DNA of 17,122 nucleotides from Streptomyces aureus (GTDB taxonomy: Bacteria > Actinomycetota > Actinomycetes > Streptomycetales > Streptomycetaceae). The translations under genes were made by a program, and so were the position numbers. The stretch spans positions 1 to 17,122 of the forward strand of contig NZ_JNZD01000052.1 of the NCBI RefSeq assembly GCF_000725495.1. Direction: 5' to 3'. Shown piece by piece: positions 1 through 6,382 of this stretch. Numbering within the stretch: position 1 is the first letter of the stretch; every line of letters begins with the position of its first letter. The notes beneath the pieces are model-generated. The model made no database searches and was not told the DNA's origin. It was given only the letters and a program-made list of their open reading frames with translations.

Positions 1-353
1 TCCCTTCGGTCTTGCGTTTCCGACTCTATCAGACCGTTTCCGTATCCGATTTCCTCGGTGCTTTCCAGGTTCCCGCTTTCGCGTTTCCCTTTCCGGCGAA
101 TCCGACTCTATCAGATCCTTTCGGGCCTGACTCCCAGCCGGCGGGTTTGTCTTCGACCTTTCGGCGCTTTCGCGTTTCGGGCCTTTCGACATTCACTACG
201 TTAGCCGATTCCCTCGGCGACTCATAATCGAGCTTCACGGGTTCGAATTCGGACATGCGGGCACGCCGAATAAACCCCGCTGCGGGGAAGTCGTAGGTAG
301 TGGTTTGGCCGCTCTCGGCTGCTGGCGAAACGCCGTAACCGGTTCAAGCGGCT
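1..353 (-). promoter_or_regulatory. rRNA operon tandem-promoter and leader region (16S rRNA lies beyond the left edge)
   Basis: Read on the minus strand, this is the typical Streptomyces sequence upstream of 16S rRNA. It has repeated CGAAAG/GGAAAC-rich blocks and two exact copies of the 15-mer TCTGATAGAGTCGGA (plus coordinates 19-33 and 101-115, 82 bp apart). Each copy carries a TAGAGT -10 hexamer (23-28 and 105-110). Multiple tandem promoters before each rRNA operon are established for the genus. A small GC hairpin (275-287, CCCCGC-A-GCGGGG read minus) followed by TTTATT also lies in the leader. The base composition is less G+C-rich than the neighbouring genes. The short open frames here (12-227 plus, 29-256 minus) look fortuitous. 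The 16S gene is inferred, not seen. Confidence 0.85.
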
Positions 354-359
354 CGGGCT

Positions 360-388
360 ACATTACGGATCGCCAAGGGGCGCGTCAA
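360..388 (-). promoter_or_regulatory. Strong vegetative promoter, upstream-most rrn promoter candidate
   Basis: On the minus strand TTGACG (383-388) and TAATGT (360-365) are separated by exactly 17 bp, a near-consensus primary-sigma (HrdB) promoter. It fires left into the rRNA leader, with a predicted start near 353. The -35 hexamer overlaps the stop codon of the glycosylase remnant at 385-387. Confidence 0.7.
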
Positions 389-745
389 GTTGAACGGCGG
401 CGGGGCGCATGCGCCCGGTAAGGACTCACCGTCGGGTCGTCCGCGATCCAGAAGCGCCAGGGGTGAACACCCCCGTCACCGGAGACCCCGGTGCGCGGAC
501 CGTTGCGTACCTGGTCGGAGGGTACGGGTACCCCCCTGAGCAGTGTCAAGGGTGAGCCCTCGGGGCCGCAGGCGTCCGCGCCGTCGAGCGACCTGTCCAC
601 CCCCAGGGCCGTCGCCAGGCGCGCCGGCCCTTTGGCCAGTTCCTTGTCATATCGGGCCGAGAGTCGACGTTTACGAGCGAGGTCGCCGCCCCGACCCAAC
701 CCCCGTACCGAGTCGCCGGCAGGCTGTCGGCAAGGCGCACGGCGA
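385..745 (-). pseudogene. 3' remnant of the resident alkyladenine-DNA glycosylase gene
   Basis: The minus frame ending at the TGA at 385-387 encodes the C-terminal half of an AAG/Mpg-family 3-methyladenine DNA glycosylase. Visible family segments are [19 protein letters not shown] (a typical mid-domain region), then VRNGPRTGV and [17 protein letters not shown] at the C-terminus. The equivalents in the intact neighbour (747-1358) are [22 protein letters not shown] and [15 protein letters not shown], clearly homologous but divergent. Homology begins near 690. Upstream codons to about 745 are open but unrecognisable, and the frame runs into the end of the intact gene. The catalytic ETEAY region, the following His and the base-stacking Tyr are absent, and the only early start is a TTG at 699. 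It is therefore almost certainly non-functional. It is interpreted as the same gene as the 5' remnant at 1355-1480. Confidence 0.82.
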
Positions 746-746
746 C

Positions 747-1358
747 TCAGGCTCCGGTGGTCGGTTTGGCTCGCGGGCTCAGTCGGTACGCCGAGACCGT
801 CGGATCACCGGCGAGGTAGAACCGGTGTTGCCAGTCGTGAGCCTTGCTCACGCCTACCCGAGGACCTGCCTTGATGAGCGCGGCGGGTACCGGCTCGCCC
901 TCGCACAGTACGACCGCGGTTTCTGCCAGGAGGTCTGTGCCGTTGTGTTCCGCCGTGATGCCGAGTGCCCGGCAGAAGTTCCCCGGGCCCCGGGCCAGGC
1001 GTGGGCTCTCGACCCCCTCCCCTCGTCGCTTGCGCGCCAGAGCCTCCCCCTCGATGACCCTGCCTGCCCGGATGAGGACGGCCGAGGCGATGCCGTCCGT
1101 CCCGGTGACGATGTTGGCGCACCAGTGCAGACCGTGAGACCGGTAGACGTACAGGTGGCCCGCGGGTCCGAACATGACCGCGTTGCGGGGTGTCCGACCT
1201 CGGTAGGCGTGGGAAGCCGGATCGGCCGCGCCGGAGTACGCCTCGGTCTCCGTGATGGCGATGCTCACGGTTCCCTCCGGGGTCTTGCAGGAGAGTGCAC
1301 TCCCGAGCAGCTTGGGGGCCACCTCTTCGGCAGAGTGGGCGAGGAAATCGACGTTCAT
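747..1358 (-). CDS. DNA-3-methyladenine (alkyladenine) glycosylase, AAG/Mpg family
   Basis: A 203-residue protein of normal length for bacterial Mpg enzymes, which remove alkylated purines to start base-excision repair. It carries TETEAYSG with the presumed catalytic Glu39, Tyr41 and His50 at the same spacing as the human enzyme's E125/Y127/H136. The TPRNAVMFG and GHLYVY segments follow (Tyr72 corresponds to Y159), then [13 protein letters not shown] and the C-terminal [10 protein letters not shown] and GDPTVSAYR motifs. The ATG is preceded by a GAGGC-like ribosome site. It also overlaps the TGA of a 41-codon upstream remnant as ATGA, so translation may be coupled. The gene lies between two pieces of a different, broken AAG gene, which suggests that it arrived by insertion or recombination and replaced the resident function. 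Family assignment is firm; origin by transfer is inference. Confidence 0.93.
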   Translation of the reverse strand: MNVDFLAHSAEEVAPKLLGSALSCKTPEGTVSIAITETEAYSGAADPASHAYRGRTPRNAVMFGPAGHLYVYRSHGLHWCANIVTGTDGIASAVLIRAGRVIEGEALARKRRGEGVESPRLARGPGNFCRALGITAEHNGTDLLAETAVVLCEGEPVPAALIKAGPRVGVSKAHDWQHRFYLAGDPTVSAYRLSPRAKPTTGA

Positions 1359-1480
1359 GCTGACTGCCTCGACATGCCATGGGCGAAGTAGACGTACACA
1401 TGGCCGGGTGGGGCGACCTGGAGGACAGGGCGGTCGAAGAAGCCGCGTGTCAGGGGCGTACGGTCGGGGGCCGCGATCAT
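1355..1480 (-). pseudogene. 5' remnant of the resident alkyladenine-DNA glycosylase gene (41 codons)
   Basis: The ATG at 1480 opens a 41-codon minus frame beginning MIAAPDRTPLTRGFFDRPVL, the typical N-terminus of the Streptomyces Mpg protein. After QVAP it jumps directly to PGHVYVYFAHGM, a segment that normally lies roughly 45-50 residues further on. The catalytic ETEAY region between them has therefore been deleted. The frame ends at a TGA (1355-1357) inside the ATG of the intact glycosylase gene (ATGA overlap). Together with the C-terminal remnant at 385-745 it reconstructs one resident gene split by the intact paralogue. A TACGCT hexamer lies 8 nt before the ATG, so it may retain the original leaderless-type promoter. 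It may act only as a leader cistron for the gene behind it. Confidence 0.78.
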
Positions 1481-1605
1481 GGCGTACGAGCGTAGTCCCT
1501 CCGGCCTCACCCGTGCGGCGGAGTGTGGAGCCGTTCGGGGTGTTCCGGACGGATCTGTGCCTGCGGGGTGGTCAGGGGTCCTCTCGCTTGGAAGGGTGAG
1601 GGCTC

Positions 1606-1631
1606 GGAACCGGTCGGGGCCGGATCGCGTT
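1606..1631 (+). promoter_or_regulatory. Possible ECF-sigma promoter for spo0M
   Basis: GGAAC (1606-1610) and GTT (1629-1631) are 18 bp apart. This spacing matches SigR/SigH-type ECF promoters (GGAAT-N18-GTT), with one mismatch in the -35. The predicted start would leave a leader of about 60 nt before spo0M. Short motifs like this occur by chance in GC-rich DNA. Confidence 0.25.
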
Positions 1632-1697
1632 TGTAGGGATCAAGGGATCCACACGAACACAGGACGAACAGGCATTGCCTGGGGAGGAAGTGACGAC

Positions 1698-2483
1698 ATG
1701 GGGTTCAAGCGGCTGCTTGCGAGCTTGGGGGCCGGTGGGGCTTCGGTCGAGACGGTGCTGACCGAGGCCAACACCGTTCCGGGCGGCGTCGTCCAGGGTG
1801 AGGTGCGGATCCAGGGTGGTTCGGTCGACCAGTCGATCGAGGGTCTGTCGGTCGGCCTGCAGGCCAAGGTCGAGGTCGAGGGCCACGACGACCAGGAGTA
1901 CAAGCAGAACATCGAGTTCACGCGGCTGCGGCTCGGCGGGGCGTTCCAGCTGCAGGCGGGTGCCGTGCACACGGTCCCGTTCGGGCTGGAGATCCCGTGG
2001 GAGACGCCGATCACCATGATCGACGGTCAGAGCCTGCGCGGGATGAACATCGGCGTCACCACCGAGCTGCAGATCGCCCGCGCCGTCGACCCGGGCGACC
2101 TCGACCCGGTCAACGTGCACCCGCTGCCGGCGCAGAAGGCGATTCTCGACGCCTTCATCCAGCTGGGCTTCCGCTTCAAGAACGCGGACATGGAGAAGGG
2201 GCACATCCGCAACACCCGTCAGCGGCTGCCGTTCTACCAGGAGATCGAGTTCTACCCGCCCTCGCAGTACCGCGGGCTGAACCAGGTGGAGCTGAGCTTC
2301 GTCGCGGACGACCGCGCGATGGACGTCGTCCTGGAGATGGACAAGAAGCCCGGCCTCTTCAGCGAGGGCAGCGACTCCTACCGCTCCTTCGAGGTCGGTC
2401 TGCACGACTTCCACGGAACCGACTGGGCCGGATACCTGAACCACTGGCTGTCGGAGGTCGGCAGCAAGCGCAGCTGGTTCTAG
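1698..2483 (+). CDS. spo0M: Spo0M/SpoM-like sporulation-control protein
   Basis: A 261-residue soluble protein starting [20 protein letters not shown], with the conserved arrestin-fold pattern of Spo0M. Markers are [10 protein letters not shown], then [16 protein letters not shown] (residues about 95-110) and [19 protein letters not shown], with a C-terminal SFEVGLHDF segment. Spo0M affects sporulation timing in Bacillus and is conserved in Streptomyces; its molecular role is not well defined. The open frame extends upstream to 1479, but the ATG at 1698 has a GGGGAGGAA ribosome site (from 1681) and gives the family N-terminus. No membrane segment or signal peptide is seen. The PEBP gene follows 38 bp later on the same strand, probably in one transcript. 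Confidence 0.92.
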   Translation: MGFKRLLASLGAGGASVETVLTEANTVPGGVVQGEVRIQGGSVDQSIEGLSVGLQAKVEVEGHDDQEYKQNIEFTRLRLGGAFQLQAGAVHTVPFGLEIPWETPITMIDGQSLRGMNIGVTTELQIARAVDPGDLDPVNVHPLPAQKAILDAFIQLGFRFKNADMEKGHIRNTRQRLPFYQEIEFYPPSQYRGLNQVELSFVADDRAMDVVLEMDKKPGLFSEGSDSYRSFEVGLHDFHGTDWAGYLNHWLSEVGSKRSWF

Positions 2484-2521
2484 GCTCGAAGCACGGATTC
2501 CGCCGTTCAGGAGGTACTGAC

Positions 2522-3061
2522 GTGACCGAGCTCAAGAGGCCGCCGCTTCCGCACGACTTCCATCCGCCGGTGCCGGCGTTCGGCCTCGTCAGCGAGGACG
2601 TCGAGCCGGGGGCCGTGCTGAAGGACGCGCAGGTCTACGCCGCCGGGAACACCTCGCCGCAGCTGAGCTGGGAGGGCTTCCCGGCGGAGACGAAGAGCTT
2701 CGCCGTGACGTGCTTCGATCCGGACGCCCCGACGGGCAGCGGATTCTGGCACTGGGTGGTGTTCGACATCCCGGCCTCGGTGACGGAGTTGCCCACGGGC
2801 GCCGGCAGCGGCAAGTTCGAGGGTCTGCCCGACGGAGCCGTCCAGGTGCGCAACGACTACGGGTCCCGGGACTTCGGCGGCGCGGCTCCGCCGGCCGGGG
2901 ACCCCGCGCACCGGTACGTCTTCACGGTGTACGCGGTGGATCAGGAGAAGCTCGGCCCCGACGCGGAGGTGTCGCCCGCCGTGGTGGGCTTCAATCTGCG
3001 GTTCCACACGCTGGCGCGCGCCCAGTTGATCGGTGAGTACGCCGCTCCCGCCGCAGACTGA
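2522..3061 (+). CDS. YbhB/YbcL-type phosphatidylethanolamine-binding protein family (PEBP)
   Basis: A 179-residue protein starting at GTG 2522 with AGGAGG at 2509-2514. It has both PEBP signatures: [20 protein letters not shown] (residues 65-84), with the ligand-pocket Asp and His, and [10 protein letters not shown] (130-139). Bacterial YbhB/YbcL proteins are cytosolic or periplasmic ligand-binding proteins of unclear physiology, often annotated as kinase-inhibitor-like. No signal peptide is visible, so it is presumably cytosolic. It sits 38 bp after spo0M with no terminator between them, and a strong hairpin with a T-run follows its stop. Co-transcription with spo0M is inferred. Confidence 0.93.
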   Translation: MTELKRPPLPHDFHPPVPAFGLVSEDVEPGAVLKDAQVYAAGNTSPQLSWEGFPAETKSFAVTCFDPDAPTGSGFWHWVVFDIPASVTELPTGAGSGKFEGLPDGAVQVRNDYGSRDFGGAAPPAGDPAHRYVFTVYAVDQEKLGPDAEVSPAVVGFNLRFHTLARAQLIGEYAAPAAD

Positions 3062-3077
3062 CGTTCACCGAACGTTT

Positions 3078-3122
3078 GCCCGCCTCTGGTCATGGAAGTG
3101 ATCAGGGGCGGGCACTTTTTAT
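3078..3122 (+). terminator. Rho-independent terminator after the PEBP gene
   Basis: GCCCGCC (3078-3084) pairs with GGCGGGC (3107-3113). The inner TCTGGTCA/TGATCAGG continues the stem with minor mismatches around a short loop. ACTTTTTATT follows. This is a textbook intrinsic terminator for the spo0M-PEBP unit. Confidence 0.88.
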
Positions 3123-3205
3123 TGCGTTGTCCATCTCGGCGTGCCCGGCCAGAGTTGATCCCAGCCCGCCGTCGGGGGGGCCGGTGCGCAATGGAGGTGG
3201 GCTGG

Positions 3206-3712
3206 ATGCGGGACACGCTGGTACTGAACGCGAGCTTCGAGCCGCTGTCGACAGTGACGTTGAACCGAGCCGTCGTTCTGGTGCTTCAGGACAAGGCCGT
3301 CGTCGAGCAGGCCCATCCCGAACTGCGCATGCGCGGTGCCGCGATGGACATACCCGTGCCCCGGGTGATCAGGCTCTGCCGCTACGTCCGGGTGCCGTTC
3401 CGAAGACAAGCCCCGTGGTCGAGGCGGGGCGTGCTGGTCCGCGACCGGCACCGGTGCGCCTACTGCGGGCGCAGGGCCACGACCGTGGACCACGTCGTAC
3501 CCCGGGCGCAGGGTGGTCAGGACTCCTGGCTGAACACCGTGGCCTCCTGCGCCGAGGACAATCACCGCAAGGCCGACCGTACGCCGGAGCAGGCGCAGAT
3601 GCCGTTGCTCCGGCAGCCGTTCGAGCCGACGCCCGCCGACGCCATGCTGCTCGCGCTCGGCCAGGACGACTTCGACGCGCTGCCGGAGTGGCTGGCCCAG
3701 CCGGCCGCGTAG
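3206..3712 (+). CDS. HNH-family endonuclease
   Basis: A 168-residue protein beginning MRDTLVLNASFEPLSTVTLN, a conserved actinobacterial HNH protein. The nuclease core holds CAYC (Cys84, Cys87), VDHVVPRAQGG (Asp95-His96), WLN (Asn110), Cys115 and DNHRK (Asn119, His120, Lys122). Only three of the four zinc-knuckle cysteines of the usual CxxC...CxxC arrangement are present, because the last position is Asp (CAED). Homing and restriction roles are typical for the superfamily, but this stand-alone chromosomal form has no established role that I know of. The frame is open back to 3092, inside the preceding terminator. ATG 3206 was chosen because GGAGGT lies 7 nt before it; ATG 3191 is an alternative. 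A large hairpin follows. Confidence 0.88.
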   Translation: MRDTLVLNASFEPLSTVTLNRAVVLVLQDKAVVEQAHPELRMRGAAMDIPVPRVIRLCRYVRVPFRRQAPWSRRGVLVRDRHRCAYCGRRATTVDHVVPRAQGGQDSWLNTVASCAEDNHRKADRTPEQAQMPLLRQPFEPTPADAMLLALGQDDFDALPEWLAQPAA

Positions 3713-3721
3713 CCGTTGCGC

Positions 3722-3769
3722 CATGACGAAGGGGCCCACCTCCTGCGGGAGGTGGGCCCCTTCGTCATG
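3722..3769. terminator. 22-bp perfect hairpin between convergent HNH and SPFH genes
   Basis: Bases 3722-3743 are an exact inverted complement of 3748-3769 around a TGCG loop. There is no T-run on either side. The position between two convergent gene ends suggests a bidirectional terminator of the T-less kind common in Streptomyces. Confidence 0.85.
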
Positions 3770-3848
3770 CCATCGTGGCGCTGTTGCGTTGCGGTGTCGT
3801 GCAGGTCAGGCCGTGCCGGGTCGTGTCGGCCCGTCCCGGTGCGGCCGG

Positions 3849-4808
3849 TCAGTCCGTGATGGACGGCTTCTCGCGGCGCTCCGAGCCGCCTCCGGAGCCC
3901 CCGCTCGGGGCGCTGGGGCCGGAACCGCCGCCCAGGCCGCCGAAGTTGCCCATGGCCCCGCTGAGGCCCTTGAGCGCGTCGCCGATCTCGCTGGGCACGA
4001 TCCAGAGCTTGTTGGCGTCGCCCTCGGCGATCTTCGGGAGCATCTGGAGGTACTGGTACGACAGGAGCTTCTGGTCCGGGTCCCCGGCGTGGATCGCCTC
4101 GAAGACCGTGCGGACGGCCTGTGCCTCGCCCTCGGCGCGCAGGGCGGCGGCCTTGGCCTCACCCTCGGCGCGCAGGATCGCGGACTGCTTCTCACCCTCG
4201 GCGGTGAGGATCTGGGACTGGCGGATGCCCTCCGCGGTGAGGATCGCGGCGCGCTTGTCACGGTCGGCGCGCATCTGCTTCTCCATCGAGTCCTGGATGG
4301 AGGTCGGCGGCTCGATCGCCTTCAGCTCGACGCGGTTGACGCGGATGCCCCACTTGCCGGTGGCCTCGTCGAGGACTCCGCGCAGCGCCGCGTTGATCTC
4401 CTCGCGGGAGGTGAGGGTCCGCTCCAGGTCCATGCCGCCGATGATGTTGCGCAGCGTGGTGACGGTGAGCTGCTCGATCGCCTGGATGTAGCTGGCGACC
4501 TCGTACGTCGCGGCGCGTGCGTCGGTGACCTGGTAGTAGATGACCGTGTCGATGTTGACGACCAGGTTGTCCTGGGTGATCACCGGCTGCGGCGGGAACG
4601 GCACGACCTGTTCACGCAGGTCGATGCGGTTGCGGATCGAGTCTATGAACGGGACCACGATGTTGAGGCCGGCGTTCAGTGTCCGCGTGTAGCGGCCGAA
4701 CCGCTCGACGATGGCCGCGCTGGCCTGCGGGATGACCTGGATGGTCTTGATCAGGGCGATGAAGACCAGCACCACCAGAATGATCAGGACGATGATGATC
4801 GGTTCCAT
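3849..4808 (-). CDS. SPFH/band-7 membrane scaffold protein (paraslipin, QmcA-like)
   Basis: A 319-residue protein with one N-terminal membrane anchor (residues 3-21, almost all Ile/Leu/Val). A band-7 domain follows, with VERFGRYTRTLNAGLNIVVP and DNLVVNIDTVIYYQVTD. Then comes a coiled-coil rich in repeated AEG units (AEGIRQSQIL, AEGEKQSAIL, RAEGEAKAAAL, about 190-235) and a Gly/Ser-rich tail (about 280-310). Such proteins oligomerise on the membrane and organise microdomains. The nfeD-type partner is encoded 130 bp upstream on the same strand, the usual pairing. A separate promoter is likely (TAAGAT at 4850-4855). The ATG has GGGGAGC about 5 nt before it. Confidence 0.94.
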   Translation of the reverse strand: MEPIIIVLIILVVLVFIALIKTIQVIPQASAAIVERFGRYTRTLNAGLNIVVPFIDSIRNRIDLREQVVPFPPQPVITQDNLVVNIDTVIYYQVTDARAATYEVASYIQAIEQLTVTTLRNIIGGMDLERTLTSREEINAALRGVLDEATGKWGIRVNRVELKAIEPPTSIQDSMEKQMRADRDKRAAILTAEGIRQSQILTAEGEKQSAILRAEGEAKAAALRAEGEAQAVRTVFEAIHAGDPDQKLLSYQYLQMLPKIAEGDANKLWIVPSEIGDALKGLSGAMGNFGGLGGGSGPSAPSGGSGGGSERREKPSITD

Positions 4809-4846
4809 CGATGCTCCCCGTACCCTTCTCCACTCGGCAATTCCGA

Positions 4847-4872
4847 AAGATCTTATGGGTGTTGAAGATCTT
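4847..4872 (-). promoter_or_regulatory. Promoter of the SPFH gene with two identical AAGATCTT palindromes
   Basis: TAAGAT (4850-4855, read minus) is a good -10 hexamer about 40 nt before the SPFH start. Two copies of the 8-bp palindrome AAGATCTT lie at 4847-4854 and 4865-4872, with 18 bp from copy to copy. One overlaps the -10 and the other sits next to the expected -35, as operator half-sites would. No clear -35 consensus is seen. Confidence 0.4.
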
Positions 4873-4938
4873 GCTGGACGAGTCTGACAGAACGTCGTCT
4901 GCCACGTGGGGCGTTCGGTTCACTTGCGTTGTACGAGG

Positions 4939-5373
4939 TCACATCACGATCGCCGTGGCTCCGTCGATGTCGACGACATCCACTTCCTGTCCCACCTCGT
5001 AGGCCTGGGCTCCGTCGAGGGCGCGGGCCGACCAGATCTCGCCGCCGAGCTTGATGCGGCCGCCGCCCGAACCGTCCACGCGCTCGAGGACGAGGGCCTG
5101 CCTCCCCTTCAACGCCTCGATTCCGGTGGCGAGTTCGGGGCGCTGGGTGCGGTGCCGGGCCGCGATGGGGCGTACGACGGCGATGAGCGCGACCGACACC
5201 ACGACGAAGACGAGGACTTGGACGACGACACCGCCGCCGAGGCCTGCGGCGCCCGCCGCGGCGACGGCGCCCACGGAGAGCATGCCGAACTCCGGCATGG
5301 CGGTCACCACGAGCGGGATGCCGAGTCCGGCCGCCCCGACCAGCCACCACACCCATGCGTCGATGTCGTTCAC
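4939..5373 (-). CDS. NfeD-like membrane protein, partner of the SPFH protein
   Basis: A 144-residue protein with three hydrophobic segments (about 8-25, 31-45 and 49-68). A C-terminal OB-fold-type domain follows (about 83-144; GRQALVLERVDGSGGGRIKLG and YEVGQEVDVVDIDGA). This is the short NfeD form lacking the ClpP-like protease domain. In bacteria nfeD and SPFH genes are habitually paired, as here. The start is GTG 5373; no good ribosome site precedes it. TACCAT lies 6 nt before the GTG, so the mRNA may be leaderless. Confidence 0.9.
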   Translation of the reverse strand: MNDIDAWVWWLVGAAGLGIPLVVTAMPEFGMLSVGAVAAAGAAGLGGGVVVQVLVFVVVSVALIAVVRPIAARHRTQRPELATGIEALKGRQALVLERVDGSGGGRIKLGGEIWSARALDGAQAYEVGQEVDVVDIDGATAIVM

Positions 5374-5379
5374 ACGGTC

Positions 5380-5385
5380 ATGGTA
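5380..5385 (-). promoter_or_regulatory. -10 hexamer for a probable leaderless nfeD transcript
   Basis: Read minus, TACCAT is followed by GACCGT and then the GTG start, so the predicted transcription start coincides with the start codon. No Shine-Dalgarno sequence and only a poor -35 are visible. Confidence 0.4.
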
Positions 5386-5469
5386 GGACCGCGCTCCGGA
5401 GTCGGACAGAGCGCGTGATCAAGTCGGGTACGCCGGGTGACGGGGGCGCGTCCGCGCGCCGGGCCGGTT

Positions 5470-6261
5470 TCAGGCCATCGGGAGGCCCTGCGCTGTCCAG
5501 CGGTCGCCGACCTGCTCGACGACGAGGGGAAGGCCGAAGCAGAGGGAGAGGTTGCGCGAGGTGAGTTCGAGCTCGAGCGGGCCGGCGGCGAGCACCTTGC
5601 CCTGACGGATCATCAGGACGTGGGTGAAGCCGGGGGCGATCTCCTCGACGTGGTGCGTGACCATGATCATGGAGGGGGCGATCGGGTCGCGGGCGAGCCG
5701 GCCGAGGCGGCGCACGAGGTCCTCGCGGCCGCCGAGGTCGAGGCCGGCCGCGGGCTCGTCGAGGAGCAGCAGCTCGGGGTCGGTCATCAGGGCGCGGGCG
5801 ATCAGGGTGCGCTTGCGCTCGCCCTCGGAGAGGGTGCCGAACCTGCGCTCCAGGTAGTCGCTCATGCCGAGGCGGTCGAGGAACGCGCGGGCGCGCTGCT
5901 CGTCGATGTCCTCGTAGTCCTCGTGCCAGCCGGCGGTCATGCCGTACGCGGCGGTGAGGACCGTCTGGAGGACGGTCTGGCTCTTGGGGAGCTTCTCCGC
6001 CATGGCGATGCCGGCGATGCCGATGCGGGGGCGCAGCTCGAAGACGTCGACCTTGCCGAGGGTCTCGCCGAGGATCGTGGCGGTGCCCGCGCTGGGGAAG
6101 AGGTAGCTGGAGGCGACGTTCAGGAGGGTCGTCTTCCCGGCGCCGTTGGGGCCGAGGATGACCCAGCGCTCCCCCTCCTTGACCGACCAGGAGACCTGGT
6201 CCACCAGAGCCCGGCCCTCGCGGACCACGGATACGTCCACCAGTTCCAGTACATCGCTCAT
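5470..6261 (-). CDS. ABC transporter ATP-binding protein, stand-alone
   Basis: A 263-residue ABC ATPase. It has Walker A GPNGAGKTT (residues 37-45), signature LSEGERKR (144-151, the Gly-Gly-Gln of LSGGQ replaced by Glu-Gly-Glu), Walker B LLLLDEPAAGLD (164-175) and an H-loop VTHH (201-204). No permease gene is adjacent, so the transported substrate and even the transport role are unknown. The LSEGE-type signature resembles the YlmA/ModF-like solitary ATPases. The start chosen is ATG 6261 with GGGAG about 11 nt before it; an in-frame ATG at 6279 is the alternative. The 262-residue gene is transcribed divergently from the 121-bp spacer. Confidence 0.88.
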   Translation of the reverse strand: MSDVLELVDVSVVREGRALVDQVSWSVKEGERWVILGPNGAGKTTLLNVASSYLFPSAGTATILGETLGKVDVFELRPRIGIAGIAMAEKLPKSQTVLQTVLTAAYGMTAGWHEDYEDIDEQRARAFLDRLGMSDYLERRFGTLSEGERKRTLIARALMTDPELLLLDEPAAGLDLGGREDLVRRLGRLARDPIAPSMIMVTHHVEEIAPGFTHVLMIRQGKVLAAGPLELELTSRNLSLCFGLPLVVEQVGDRWTAQGLPMA

Positions 6262-6370
6262 GAGCGCGTTGTCTCCCATTGCAGTCTCGGCCGTCGCTTA
6301 CGTCTGTGGACGAAGCCCCCAGGGAAAACCTACGCCACCGGTCGGCCACACCGACCCATCGGCCGGTCCT

Positions 6371-6376
6371 TAGGGT
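6371..6376 (+). promoter_or_regulatory. -10 hexamer for a probable leaderless transcript
   Basis: TAGGGT ends 6 nt before the ATG at 6383, placing the expected transcription start on the start codon. A GGGAG lies too close to the ATG (2 nt) to be a normal ribosome site. No convincing -35 is seen. Confidence 0.45.
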
Positions 6377-6382
6377 GGGAGC

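Noticed and set aside
29..256. 75-residue ORF (minus) and 71-residue ORF (plus, 12-227) at the left edge
   Set aside because: They lie wholly inside the rRNA promoter/leader repeats, translate those repeats, and lack ribosome sites and coding bias.
1479..1697. 73-codon N-terminal extension of Spo0M
   Set aside because: The ATG at 1698 has a strong ribosome site, and the extension overlaps the divergent glycosylase remnant and promoter region.
3092..3205. Upstream start for the HNH protein at 3092
   Set aside because: That start is inside the preceding intrinsic terminator; the ATG at 3206 has a good ribosome site and the family N-terminus.
3723..4865. 380-residue plus-strand ORF starting in a hairpin
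   Set aside because: It is the shadow of the SPFH gene; its sequence is low-complexity and resembles no family.
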